Shown: positions 35,736 to 47,682 of the stretch, one piece after another
Position numbering within the stretch: position 1 is the first letter of the stretch
Layout of the letters: every line of letters begins with the position of its first letter
NCBI GenBank assembly: GCA_963377175.1
Contig: CAUJNA010003322.1
Coordinates: 536,928 to 600,927, forward strand
DNA: 64,000 nt
Reading direction: 5' to 3'
Source: Effrenium voratum
Taxonomy: Eukaryota; Sar; Dinophyceae; Suessiales; Symbiodiniaceae
Program-made: the position numbers and the translations under genes
Notes under the pieces: model-generated
What the model saw: the letters and a program-made list of their open reading frames with translations, nothing else
What the model was told of the DNA's origin: nothing
The model's database searches: none

Positions 35736-36514
35736 GGCTGTGGCTGCCACAGCCTTCGGCTGTGGCTGCCACAGCCTTCGGGCTGTGGCTTTGGTACAGT
35801 CTTCGGGCTGTATCTGCCACAGCTTTCCGGCTGTGGCTGCCACAGCCTTCGGGCTGTGGCGTTGGTACAGTCTTCGGGCTGTATCTGCCACAGCTTTCGG
35901 GCTGTGGCTTTGGTACAGTCTTCGGGCTGTATCTGCCACAGCTTTCGGGCTGTGGCTGCCACAGCCTTCGGGCTGTGGCTTTGGTACAGTCTTCGGGCTG
36001 TATCTGCCACAGCTTTCGGGCTGTGGCTGCCACAGCCTTCGGGCTGTGGCTTTGGTACAGTCTTCGGGCTGTATCTGCCACAGCTTTCGGGCTGTGGCTG
36101 CCACAGCCTTCGGGCTGTGGCTTTGGTACAGTCTTCGGGCTGTATCTGCCACAGCTTTCGGGCTGTGGCTGCCACAGCCTTCGGGCTGTGGCTTTGGTTA
36201 CAGTCTTCGGGCTGTATCTGCCACAGCTTTCGGGCTGTGGCTGCCACAGCCTTCGGGCTGTGGCTTTGGTACAGTCTTCGGGCTGTATCTGCCACAGCTT
36301 TCGGGCTGTGGCTGCCACAGCCTTCGGGCTGTGGCGATGGTACGTATCTGCCACAGCTTTCGGGCTGTGGCTTTGGTACAGTCTTCGGGCTGTATCTGCC
36401 ACAGCTTTTGGGCTGTGGCTGCCACAGCCTTCGGGCTGTGGCTTTGGTACAGTCTCCGGGCTGTATCTGCCACAGCTTTCGGGCTGTGGCTGCCACAGCC
36501 TTCGGGCTGTGGCT
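35736..36514 (+). repeat. UUCG-hairpin tandem array 3
   Basis: About 11 units of the 71-bp hairpin repeat, with some units lacking one of the three hairpins (for example near 35,885-35,925 and 36,340-36,380). Confidence 0.95.
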
Positions 36515-36581
36515 GCACCATTGTCATGATTGTCACGATAACTGCTGCTGATGCTGGGGATGTGATGGACGTCAAAATGAC

Positions 36582-36625
<44 letters not shown>

Positions 36626-37280
36626 TGATGATGAACATGATGATGATGATGAACATGATGATGAGGATGAAAATGATTATGATGATGATGACATGATGAC
36701 GAAAATGATGATGATGCACATGATGATGATGATGAACATGATGATGATGATGAACATGATGATAATGATGATGATGAAAATGATGATGATGACGATGATG
36801 AATAATCATCACTACGCATCCTCATGATGAACATGACAAGCAAGCATGATCATGTTCTTCATCATGTTCGTCCTGTTAGACTCGACTGGAAATGCAGAAG
36901 ATGCGTTGTCATGATTGCCATGACGACTGCTCCTGATGATGATGAAAATGAAAATGATGATGAACATGATGATGAAAATGATGATGCTGATGATGGAGTA
37001 GTGGTGTTTTGACCAAACGGGTACAAATTTAAGCAGCGAGTATGATGAACATGATGTTGAACATGATGACGGCGCTCTTCTAACTCGACTGGAAATGCAG
37101 AGGTCATATGATGCTAACTGCTGGTGATGCTGAGGATGCGCAGTGATGATTATCATCAGGATGATGATGACGCTGAACATAATGAGGAACATGATGATGA
37201 AAATGATGATGGTGATGATGATGATGATGATGAACATGATGAAAATGAGTATGATGGATATGATGATGAAACTAATGAGG
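36515..37280. repeat. GAT-rich spacer of higher-order repeat, copy 3
   Basis: Third copy of the spacer. It is slightly shortened near 37,107 where the stretch with GATAACTGCTGCTGATGCTG is missing. Confidence 0.9.
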
Positions 37281-37820
37281 TCTGCCACAGCTTTCGGGCT
37301 GTGGCTGCCACAGCCTTCGGGCTGTGGCTTTGGTACAGTCTTCGGGCTGTATCTGCCACAGCTTTCGGGCTGTGGCTGCCACAGCCTTCGGGCTGTGGCT
37401 TTGGTACAGTCTTCGGGCTGTATCTGCCACAGCTTTCGGGCTGTGGCTGCCACAGCCTTCGGGCTGTGGCTTTGGTACAGTCTTCGGGCTGTATCTGCCA
37501 CAGCTTTCGGGCTGTGGCTGCCACAGCCTTCGGGCTGTGGCGATGGTACAGTCTTCGGGCTGTATCTGCCACAGCTTTCGGGCTGTGGCTGCCACAGCCT
37601 TCGGGCTGTGGCTTTGGTACAGTCTTCGGGCTGTATCTGCCACAGCTTTCGGGCTGTGGCTGCCACAGCCTTCGGGCTGTGGCTTTGGTACAGTCTTCGG
37701 GCTGTATCTGCCACAGCTTTCGGGCTGTGGCTGCCACAGCCTTCGGGCTGTGGCTTTGGTACAGTCTTCGGGCTGTATCTGCCACAGCTTTCGGGCTGTG
37801 GCTGCCACAGCCTTCGGGCT
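37281..37820 (+). repeat. UUCG-hairpin tandem array 4
   Basis: About 7-8 units. It ends abruptly at GGGCTGAGTGGCTTTGGC, after which unique sequence leads to helicase copy 1. Confidence 0.95.
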
Positions 37821-38178
37821 GAGTGGCTTTGGCGTTTGGTCGATCTGAGTGGCATTTTGTTTGGGGCAATTTTCAGCTGGTTGTCGCTTTGTATTGGGGT
37901 GTTCGATTGGTGGTTAGGGGGTATTTGTTTCAGTGTCCGCATGCTGGACTTCTGCCTAGAGGCAGGGAGATAAGGAAAACATGATCATCTTTCTGCACGA
38001 CTTGCTACTCAACATGCACCATCTACATTCTACGTGGCGTTTTCCCCGCCCCAACTCGAGGGGAGAGGTGTGGAGTAGGCGACGCGGCTTACTTCCTTAC
38101 ATGAGAACAAACCTGTTGTTTGACAATGTGAGATCGCACCGCTGCAGAACGAAAACTGCCTGCAGTGAATCATTATGA
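37821..38178. other. Unique sequence upstream of helicase copy 1
   Basis: No gene or repeat is recognised in this stretch. An in-frame TGA at 38,176 closes the helicase frame upstream. Confidence 0.5.
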
Positions 38179-40200
38179 GGGGTTTGTTGCTGCCGCGAGC
38201 TAGTACGAGATGCCTCACGGCAGAAGTACGCCGCGGGGTGCGCGACAGCTCGACCTTTCGGGGGGCTAAGCGTGATTCTCTCGGGGGATTTGTGGCAGCT
38301 TGCACCGCCACGCGGCACCTTCCTGGGAGCAATCCCAGCTCAGATGCTGCGCAACAAGGGCGTGAGCACGAAGCTTCCGCATGCGGCCTACGGCCAGCAG
38401 CTGATCTGGGGCGGGCCGAAAAACGGCATCCAAGGAGTCACCGAACTTGTCACGTGCGAGCGCACGCAGGACGAGTGGCTGCGAGAAGTGCAGGAAGAGT
38501 TCCGACACGGCAAGCTGGCAGCGTCAACGCACGCGTTCTTGCATGGGCAGCCGACGTCTGTCCCCGGCAGCTGGCAGAGCGGACGCGCAGCTTGCGGCGA
38601 CGAACGCTGTGCAAAGCTACAGAGAGAGCGCGCCGACCCCGCGCGCATCCAGCGCGAAGAATGCGGCAAGTGTCGCGAAGAGCGGCACTCGAAAGCACTC
38701 GTCGCCATGGCAGAGAGCGACCCACGTTTTCAGACAGATTTCCACGAGGCGACCTGCATTTTCGCCACCAACAACGTGAAGTACCACGTGAACCGCAAGC
38801 GCGCGCGCAAATTTGCGGCAGAGAAGCGCCAGAGACTCTACTACGCTATCGCAGAAGATCGCGCCTCAGCAGAGGTGCTAGCAGAAAAGCCCCGTTTGGA
38901 CGAAGACAAGGTGACCTGGCTGCAACGCCACGATCGCGAAGCTGGAGACCTCTACGGCACCTTGCCACTGTGCATTGGCATGCCTGTAGCTGCCACAGAC
39001 CACTTGGATCGAGAGAGGGGCGTGCTGCGTGGATGTTCGGGACGAGTTTGCGGCTGGACGCACGACATCCCAAACGCCGAGCCCAGCAAAGAAGATGGTG
39101 AAGTCCGCTTCTGGACGAAATTGCCCACCGCAGTGCACGTGCAATTCAAAACCAAGCGAAAGTGGCGCGTGAAGGGTATGGGAGACGACTGCATCCTTCC
39201 AGTCGCACCAGTTCGCCGCGCCTGGCACTTAGATCATCGTCGGAAATACCCGAAGCTCAAGGTTTCGCGGAGACAGCTCCCGCTATGTCCGTACTTTGCC
39301 ATCACCGCCCATGCAGCGCAAGGCTTGACCATGCGCGAAGGAGCCGTTGCTGACATCGCGATTCGACCTGGCGACGATCCTCTGACTTGCTACGTCGCCG
39401 TGACGCGCGTGGAAGGGCGAGAACGCCTGCTCATATTTCGTCCTTTTGCCCTGGCGCCTTTCCAGCGCGGAGACGACGCGGGGCGAAACCTATTGCTCCA
39501 AGTATGGAGAGGAGAAGCAATAGACTGGGAGAAGATTCGCGAACAGTACGTCGTCGAGAAGGCATGCAGCGAGTGCCGGGAACGCAAGGAGCCACGTGGG
39601 TACACAGCAGGTCAATGGAAGCGCGACGATGCGAGTCGTGTCTGTAAGGAATGCGTAGGCAGGCATGAAGCAAACGGTCATCCGTGGCAATGCTGTGTCT
39701 GCAAGTGCTGGCAGCCCACCGCCGCCTTCCACGAAAAATGGCAAGGCAGCAGAGCAACGCTGCAACGTGTGTGTCTGAACTGCAAAGAAACAAAACGATG
39801 CTTGAAGTGCGGGAAACTAAAGGAAAAGGCAGACTTCAGCGCAGCTGCTTGGCGCACACGCAACCTATGCCGACACACGTGTAAGACCTGCAGCAGCAAA
39901 GAGCGAGGCTCATGGACCTGCGCCAGCTGCGTAACATTACAACCAAAACGGCTCTTTGCGCGATACTTGCGACGACGCGGCGCCCAGCACGGCGATCAGA
40001 CGTGCGACAAGTGTTTGGCGAAGCGCGACTTGAAGCAAACTGCACGCAGAGGTAAAGCGCGACTCGCAAGAACACAGGCAAAACGAAAACAAAGGATCCT
40101 AGCAGAGATTTGGCGTCTGGTGGGAGAAATGCGAGGAACACCACCAAGCAGCAGGAGCAGCAGCAGCAATTGCAACAAAGAAGCGCGTGGCTATCCGTGA
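38179..40200 (+). pseudogene. Pif1-like helicase, 5'-truncated copy 1 with zinc-binding tail
   Basis: The frame is open from 38,179 to the TGA at 40,200 (about 670 codons) but has no proper start. Similarity to copy 2 begins near 38,189, downstream of where Walker A and B would be, so ATPase motifs I and II are missing. Present are motif III (LSGDLWQLAP), motif V-like AITAHAAQGLTM and motif VI-like CYVAVTRVEGRERL. The tail after about 39,560 has many CxxC pairs (CSECRERKEPRGY, CKECVG, CCVCKCWQP, CLNCKETKRCLKCG, CKTC, CASC, CDKCLA) spaced like repeated Stc1-type zinc modules. Pif1 helicases of this kind are often parts of Helitrons, but no Rep/HUH motif is seen. The 3' half is strikingly free of stops. 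Confidence 0.75.
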
Positions 40201-40518
40201 CAGACTACAACTACAGGAACATGTTTTCATCATCACCACGACGATCCTTCGATCATGCTTCCAAAAACCTGGCCACACGGGTTGAACATTCGTCTCTAGT
40301 GACTAGAGACCAAACCCGATAGATCCAAGGCGTTGCAAGCGTCTCAGCTATTGCAAACCCAAATGTAGTGCTGAGATTGCTGGTCTATCTTTAGAACGCC
40401 TTAAAGCGGGAGGGGTACGAAGGGCTCCAGTTTTGGGGGGGGCCTGGCCAAAGCAGCTGGTACACATCTTTTCGACATGACCGAGACGTGTGAGTATTCC
40501 TTTAGGAACCGGTAAATG
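40201..40518. other. 3' flank of helicase copy 1
   Basis: Unique sequence of about 320 bp between the helicase stop codon and the right inverted repeat. Nothing recognisable is visible. Confidence 0.5.
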
Positions 40519-40551
40519 ACTGGGGTCGGCGGCACAGAGCGGCAGCCCTTA
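40519..40551 (-). repeat. Right 33-bp inverted repeat (candidate transposon end)
   Basis: Starts ACTGGGGTCGGCGGCAC and ends GCGGCAGCCCTTA, matching the reverse complement of 31,613-31,645 at 31 of 33 positions. The pair encloses 8.9 kb including four hairpin arrays and helicase copy 1. Confidence 0.75.
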
Positions 40552-40555
40552 TCAC

Positions 40556-43501
40556 CAATAGTCATGATGACAATGGTGACTACCAACCTCTGCATCTCCA
40601 ATCTCATCATCACCGTTATCATCACCGATGATAACCATCATCGTGCATCCTCTGCATCACCAACAGTCATCATGATAATGATGACTACGCACCCTCTGCA
40701 TCTCCAATCGGCTCTAACGGGACTTTTGAATCGTATATGAAAAAGACAATAAGGATCGTCATCATAGCCGTCGCTCATCATCGTCATCATCACGGTCATC
40801 ATCATCGATGATAACCATCATCGTGCATCCTCTGCATCACCCACAGTCATGATGATAATGATGACTACGCGTGCATCCTCTGCATCACCAACAGTAATGA
40901 TGATAATGATGACTACGCACCCTCTGCATCTCCAATCTCATCATCACCGTTATCATTATCGATGATAACCATCATCGTGCATCCTCTGCATCACCAACAA
41001 TCATCATGATAATGATGACTACGCACCCTCTGCATCTCCAATCGGGTCTAACGGGACTTTTGAATCGTATATGAAAAACATAAAGATAAGGATCCTCATC
41101 ACAGCCGTCGGTCATCATCATCGATGATAACCATCATCGTGCATCCTCTGCATCACCAACAGTCATGATGATAATGATGACTACGCGTGCATCCTCTGCA
41201 TCACCAACAGTCATGATGATAATGATGACTACGCACCCTCTGCATCTCCAATCTCATCATCACGTATCATCACCGATGATAAACCATCATCGTGCATCCT
41301 CTCATCACCAACAGTCATTGATGATAATGTTGAATACGCACCCTCTGATCATCAATCGGGTCTAACGGGGACTTTTGAATCGTAAATTAAAAACATAAAG
41401 ATAAGGATCCTATCATAGCCGTCGTCATCATCACGGATCATCACGGTCATCATCATCGATGATAACCATCATCGCACATCCTCTGCATCACCAACAGTCA
41501 TGATGATAATGATGACTACGCGTGCATCCTCTGCATCACCAACAGTCATGATGATAATGATGACTACGCACCCTCTGCATCTCCAATCTCATCATCACCG
41601 TTATCATCACCGATGATAAGCATCATCGTGCATCCTCTGCATCACCAACAGTCATCATGATAATGATGACTACGCACCCTCTGCATCTCCAATCGGGTCT
41701 AACGGACTTTTGAATCGTATATGAAAAACATAAAGAGCCGTCGCTCATCATCGTCATCATCACGGTCATCATCATCGATGATAACCATCATCGTGCGTCC
41801 TCTGCATCACCAACAGTCATGATGATAATAATGATGACTACGCGTGCATCCTCTGCATCACCAACAGTCATGATGATAATGATGACTACGCACCCTTCTG
41901 CATCTCCATTCTCACATCTCGTTATTCATATCGATGATAACCATCATCGGCATATCATCATCGATGATACCCATCATTATGCATCCTCTGCATCACCAAC
42001 AGTCATGATGATAATGATGACTACGCACCCTCTGCATCTCCAATCGGCTCTATCGGGACTTTTGAATCGTTTATTGAAAAAGGATAAGATAAAGATCCTC
42101 ATCATAGCGTCGCTCATCATAGTCCCCCTAACATCATCACGGTCTTATCATCGATGATAACATCATCGTACATCCTCTGCACACAACAGTCATGATGATA
42201 ATGATGACTACGCGTGCATCCTCTGCATCACCAACAGTCATGAGGATAATGATGACTACGCGCCCTCTGCATCTCCAATCTCATCATCACCGTTATCATC
42301 ACCGATGATGACCAGCATCGTGCATCCTCTGCATCACCAATAGTCATCATGATAATGATGACTACGCACCCTCTGCATCTCCAATCGGGTCTAACGGGAC
42401 TTTTGAATCGTTTTTGAAAAACATAAAGAGCCGTCGCTCAGCATCGTCATCATCACGGTCATCATCATCGATGATAACCATCATCGTGCATCCTCTGCAT
42501 CACCAACAGTCATGATGATGACTACGCGTGCATCCTCTGCATCACCAACAGTCATGAAGATAATGATGACTACGCACCCTCTGCATCTCCAATCTCATCT
42601 TCACCGTTATCATCACCGATGATAACCATCATCGTGCATCCTCTGCATCACCAACAGTCATCATGATAATGATGACTACGCACCCTCTGCATCTCCAATC
42701 GGTTCTAACGGGACTTTTGAATTGTATATGAAAAACTCATGATGATAATGATGACCACGCACCCTCTGCATCTCCAATCTCATCATCATCGTTATCACCA
42801 CCGATGATAACCATCATCGTGCATCCTCTGCATCACCAACAGTCATCATGGTAATGATGACTTCGCACCCTCTGCATCTCCAATCGGGTCTAACGAGACT
42901 TTTGAATCGTATATGAAAAACATAAAGATAAGGTCCTCATCATAGCCGTCGCTCATCATCGTCATCATCACGGTCATCATCATCGATGATAACCATCATC
43001 GTGCATCCTCTGCATCACCAACAGTCATGATGATAATGATGACTACGCGTGCGTCCTCTGCATCACCAACAGTCATGATGATAATAATGACTACGCACCC
43101 TCTGCATCTCCAATCTCATCATCACCGTTATCATCACCGATGATAACCATCATCGTGCATCCTCTGCATCACCAACAGTCATCATGATAATGATGACTAC
43201 GCACCCTCTGCATCTCCAATCGGGTCTAACGGGACTTTTGAATCGTATATAAAAAACATAAAAATAAGGATCCTCATCATAGCCGTCGCTCATCATCGTC
43301 ATCATCACGGTCATCATCATCGATGATGACCATCATCGTGCATCCTCTGCATCACCAACAGTCATGATGATAATGATGACTACGCGTGCATTCTCTGCAT
43401 CACCAACAGTCATGATGATAATGATGACTACGCACCCTCTGCATCTCCAATCTCATCATCACCGATATCATCATCGATGATAACCATCATCGTGCATCCT
43501 C
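40556..43501. repeat. GAT-rich minisatellite, about 310-350-bp unit
   Basis: About nine units share ATCATCGATGATAACCATCA, TCGTGCATCCTCTGCATCAC, CAACAGTCATGATGATAATG, ATGACTACGCACCCTCTGCA, TCTCCAATCGGGTCTAACGG and GACTTTTGAATCGTATATGA. It is truncated on the right by the assembly gap. It shares core words with the minisatellite at 51,606-54,240. Confidence 0.95.
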
Positions 43502-43601
43502 NNNNNNNNNNNNNNNNNNNNNNNNNNNNNNNNNNNNNNNNNNNNNNNNNNNNNNNNNNNNNNNNNNNNNNNNNNNNNNNNNNNNNNNNNNNNNNNNNNN
43601 N
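43502..43601. other. Assembly gap (100 N)
   Basis: Exactly 100 unknown bases, a conventional gap of unknown size. The minisatellite stops on the left and a hairpin array begins on the right, so the true distance and contents are unknown. Confidence 1.
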
Positions 43602-44404
43602 GTCTTCGGGCTGTATCTGCCACAGCTTTCGGGCTGTGGGTGCAACAGCCTTCGGGCTGCGGCTTTGTGGCTGCCACAGCCTTCGGGCTGTGGCTTTGGT
43701 ACAGTCTTCGGGCTGTATCTGTCACAGCTTTCGGGCTGTGGCTGCCACAGCCTTCGGGCTGTGGCTTTGCTTACAGTCTTCGGGCTGTATCTGCCACAGC
43801 TTTCGGGCTGTGGCTGCCACAGCCTTCGGGCTGTGGCTTTGGTACAGTCTTCGGGCTGTGTCTGCCACAGCTTTCGGGCTGTGGCTGCCACAGCCTTCGG
43901 GCTGTGGCTTTGGTACAGTCTTCGGGCTGTATCTGCCACAGCTTTCGGGCTGTAACTGCCACAGCCTTCGGGCTGTGGCTTTGGTACAGTCTTCGGGCTG
44001 TATCTGCCACAGCTTTCGGGCTGTGGCTGCCACAGCCTTTGGGCTGTGGCTTTGGTACAGTCTTCGGGCTGTATCTGCCACAGCTTTCGGGCTGTGGCTG
44101 CCACCGCCTTCGGGCTGTGGCGATGGTACAGTCTTCGGGCTGTATCTGCCACAGCTTTCGGGCTGTGGCTGCCACAGCCTTCGGGCTGTGGCTTTGGTAC
44201 AGTCTTCGGGCTGTATCTGCCACAGCTTTCGGGCTGTGGCTGCCACAGCCTTCGGGCTGTGGCTTTGGCACAGTCTTTGGACTGTATCTGCCACAGCTTT
44301 CGGGCTGCCACAGCCTTCGGGCTGTGGCTTTGGAAAGTCTTCGGGTTGTATCTGTCACAGCTTTCGGGCTGTGGCTGCCACAGCCTTCGGGCTGTGGCTT
44401 TGGC
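43602..44404 (+). repeat. UUCG-hairpin tandem array 5
   Basis: About 11 units of the 71-bp repeat, truncated at the gap. At 44,270-44,285 the variant ACAGTCTTTGGACTGT changes the usual U-G pair to U-A and keeps the stem paired. Confidence 0.95.
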
Positions 44405-44850
44405 ATATGTATGCATGTAATGTATGTATGTATGTATGTATGTATGTATGTATGCATGTATGTATGTTTATGTATGTATGTAATGTATGTATGTATGTAT
44501 GTGTGTATGTATGTATGGACGTACGTATCTATGTATGTACGTATGCATGTATGTACGTATGCATGTATGTATGTATGTATGTATGTATGTGTGTACGTAC
44601 GTATGTATGTATGTATGTATGTATGTATGTATGTATGTATGTCTTTGTATGTATGTATGTGTGTATGTATGTATGTATGTATGTATGCATGTATGCATGT
44701 ATGCATGTATGTATGTATGTATGTATGTATGTATGTATGCGTGTATGCATGTATGCATGTATGTATGTATGTAATGTAATGTAATGTAGTGTAATGCAAT
44801 GTAATGTAATGTAATGTAATGTATGTATGTAATGTGTGTATGTGTGTATG

Positions 44851-44881
<31 letters not shown>

Positions 44882-45067
44882 TGCACTGTAATGTAATGTA
44901 ATATTATGTAATGTATGTATGTTTGTATGTGTGTATGTATGTATGTATGTATGTAATGTATGCATGTAATGTATGTATGTATGTATGTATGTATGTATGT
45001 ATGTATGTATGTGTGTATGTATGTATGTATGTATGTATTTATGTATGTATGTATGTATGTGTGTGTA
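44405..45067. repeat. GTAT/GTAAT microsatellite, copy A
   Basis: ATGT repeats with GTACGTACGT islands and a pentamer form (AATGT). From about 44,572 it is almost identical to 46,131-46,626. Confidence 0.95.
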
Positions 45068-45487
45068 GCCTTGGTACAGTCTTCGGGCTGTATCTGCCAC
45101 AGCTTCGGGCTGTGGCTGCCACAGCCTTCGGGCTGTGGCTTTGGTACAGTCTTCGGGCTGTATCTGCCACAGCTTTCGGGCTGTGGCTGCCACAGCCTTT
45201 GGGCTGTGGCTTTGGTACAGTCTTCGGGCTGTATAGGGCTGTGGCTGCCGCAGCCTTCGGGCTGTGGCTTTGGTGCAGTCTTCGGGCTGTATCTGCCACA
45301 GCTTTCGGGCTGTGGCTGGCACAGCCTTCGGGCTGTGGCTTTGGTACAGTCTTCGGGCTGTATCTGCCACAGCTTTCGGGCTGTGGCTGCCACAGCCTTC
45401 GGGCTGCGGCTTTGGCAAAGTCTTCGGGTTGCATCTGTCACAGCTTTCGGGCTGTGGCTGCCACAGCCTTCGGGCTGTGGCTTTGGC
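45068..45487 (+). repeat. UUCG-hairpin tandem array 6
   Basis: About six units, including an internally deleted one (GCTGTATAGGGCTGTGG near 45,230). It matches the beginning of array 7 unit by unit, including this deletion. Confidence 0.95.
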
Positions 45488-45666
45488 ATATGTATGCATG
45501 TAATGTATGTATGTATGTATGTATGTATGTATGTATGTATGTATGTATGTATGTATGTATGTAGGTATGTAACGTGTGTATGTTATGTATGTAATGTATG
45601 TACGTATGTATGTACGTATATGATGTACGTATGTATGTATGTATGTATGCAATGTATGTATGTGTG

Positions 45667-45698
<32 letters not shown>

Positions 45699-46409
45699 TG
45701 TATGTATGTATGTATGTATGTATGTATGTATGTATGTATGTATGTATGTATGTATGTATGTATGCCCCCCCCTTATGCCATGTGATGCAGGTATGCATGT
45801 ATGCTGTATGTATGATGTATGGTGTTTGCATGTATGCATGTTTGTTATTGTATGTATGTAATGTAATGTAGTGTTTTTTTTTTTAATGCAATGTAATTGT
45901 AATGTAATGTATGTAAGTATGTAATGTGTGTAGTACTGTATGTATGTCTGGCGTTGACCTGTTGTATGCATGTTTGCATTGTATGTATGTTTAGGTATGT
46001 ATGTAATGTAATGTAATGTAGTGTAATGCAATGTAATGTAATTGGTAATGTATGTATGTATGTAAATGTGTATGTATGTAGTATGTATTGTGATGTTATT
46101 TGCACTGTAATGTCAATGTATTATTATGTATGTATGTATGTATGTATGTGTGTACGTACGTATGTATGTATGTATGTATGTATGTATGTATGTATGTATG
46201 TCTTTGTATGTATGTATGTGTGTATGTATGTATGTATGTATGTATGCATGTATGCATGTATGCATGTATGTATGTATGTATGTATGTATGTATGTATGCG
46301 TGTATGCATGTATGCATGTATGTATGTATGTAATGTAATGTAATGTAGTGTAATGCAATGTAATGTAATGTAATGTAATGTATGTATGTAATGTGTGTAT
46401 GTGTGTATG

Positions 46410-46440
<31 letters not shown>

Positions 46441-46626
46441 TGCACTGTAATGTAATGTAATATTATGTAATGTATGTATGTTTGTATGTGTGTATGTATG
46501 TATGTATGTATGTAATGTATGCATGTAATGTATGTATGTATGTATGTATGTATGTATGTATGTATGTATGTGTGTATGTATGTATGTATGTATGTATTTA
46601 TGTATGTATGTATGTATGTGTGTGTA
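45488..46626. repeat. GTAT/GTAAT microsatellite, copies B
   Basis: ATGT and AATGT repeats with a short unique stretch near 45,763-45,845 and another near 45,940-45,975. The part from about 46,131 duplicates copy A. Confidence 0.95.
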
Positions 46627-47682
46627 GCCTTGGTACAGTCTTCGGGCTGTATCTGCCACAGCTTCGGGCTGTGGCTGCCACAGCCTTCGGGCTGTGGCTT
46701 TGGTACAGTCTTCGGGCTGTATCTGCCACAGCTTTCGGGCTGTGGCTGCCACAGCCTTTGGGCTGTGGCTTTGGTACAGTCTTCGGGCTGTATAGGGCTG
46801 TGGCTGCCGCAGCCTTCGGGCTGTGGCTTTGGTGCAGTCTTCGGGCTGTATCTGCCACAGCTTTCGGGCTGTGGCTGGCACAGCCTTCGGGCTGTGGCTT
46901 TGGTACAGTCTTCGGGCTGTATCTGCCACAGCTTTCGGGCTGTGGCTGCCACAGCCTTCGGGCTGCGGCTTTGGCAAAGTCTTCGGGTTGCATCTGTCAC
47001 AGCTTTCGGGCTGTGGCTGCCACAGCCTTCGGGCTGTGGCTTTGGTACAGTCTTCGGGCTGTATTCTGTATACGCCACAGGCTTTCGGGCTGTGAAACTG
47101 CCACCAGCCTTCGGGCTGTGGCTTTGGTACAGTCTTCGGGCTGTCTCTGCCACAGCTTTCGGGCTGTGGCTGCCACAGCCTTCGGGCTGTGGCTTTGGTA
47201 CAGTCTTCGGGCTGTATCTGCCACAGCTTTCGGGCTGTGGCTGCCACAGCCTTCGGGCTGTGGCTTTGGTACAGTCTTCGGGCTGTATCTGTCACAGCTT
47301 TCGGGCTGTGGCTGCCACAGCCTTCGGGCGTGGCTTTGGTACAGTCTTCGGGCTGTATCTGCCACAGCTTTCGGGCTGTGGCTGCCACAGCCTTCGGGCT
47401 GTGGCTTTGGTACAGTCTTCGGGCTGTATCTGACACAGCTTTCGGGCTGTGGCTGCCACAGCCTTCGGGCTGTGGCTTTGGTACGGTCTTCGGGCTGTAT
47501 CTGCCACAGCTTTCGGGCTGTGGCTGCCACAGCCTTCGGGCTGTGGCTTTGGTACAGTCTTCGGGCTGTATCTGCCACAGCTTTCGGGCTGTGGCTGCCA
47601 CAGCCTTCGGGCTGTGGCTCTGGCTGTATCTGTCACAGCTTTGGGGCTGTGGCTGCCACAGCCTTCGGGCTGTGGCTTTGGC
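46627..47682 (+). repeat. UUCG-hairpin tandem array 7
   Basis: About 15 units. The first 410 bp repeat array 6 exactly in order of variants. Some later units have indels (GTATTCTGTATACGCC near 47,060). Confidence 0.95.

Noticed and set aside
32229..37973. Very long ORFs in several frames through the hairpin arrays (up to 743 codons)
   Set aside because: Both strands and several frames are open at once because the 71-bp unit has few stop codons; no independent coding sign.
32479..47682. CRISPR-like arrays
   Set aside because: The repeats have no unique spacers, the unit is 71 bp with internal palindromes, and no cas gene is present; eukaryotic satellite.
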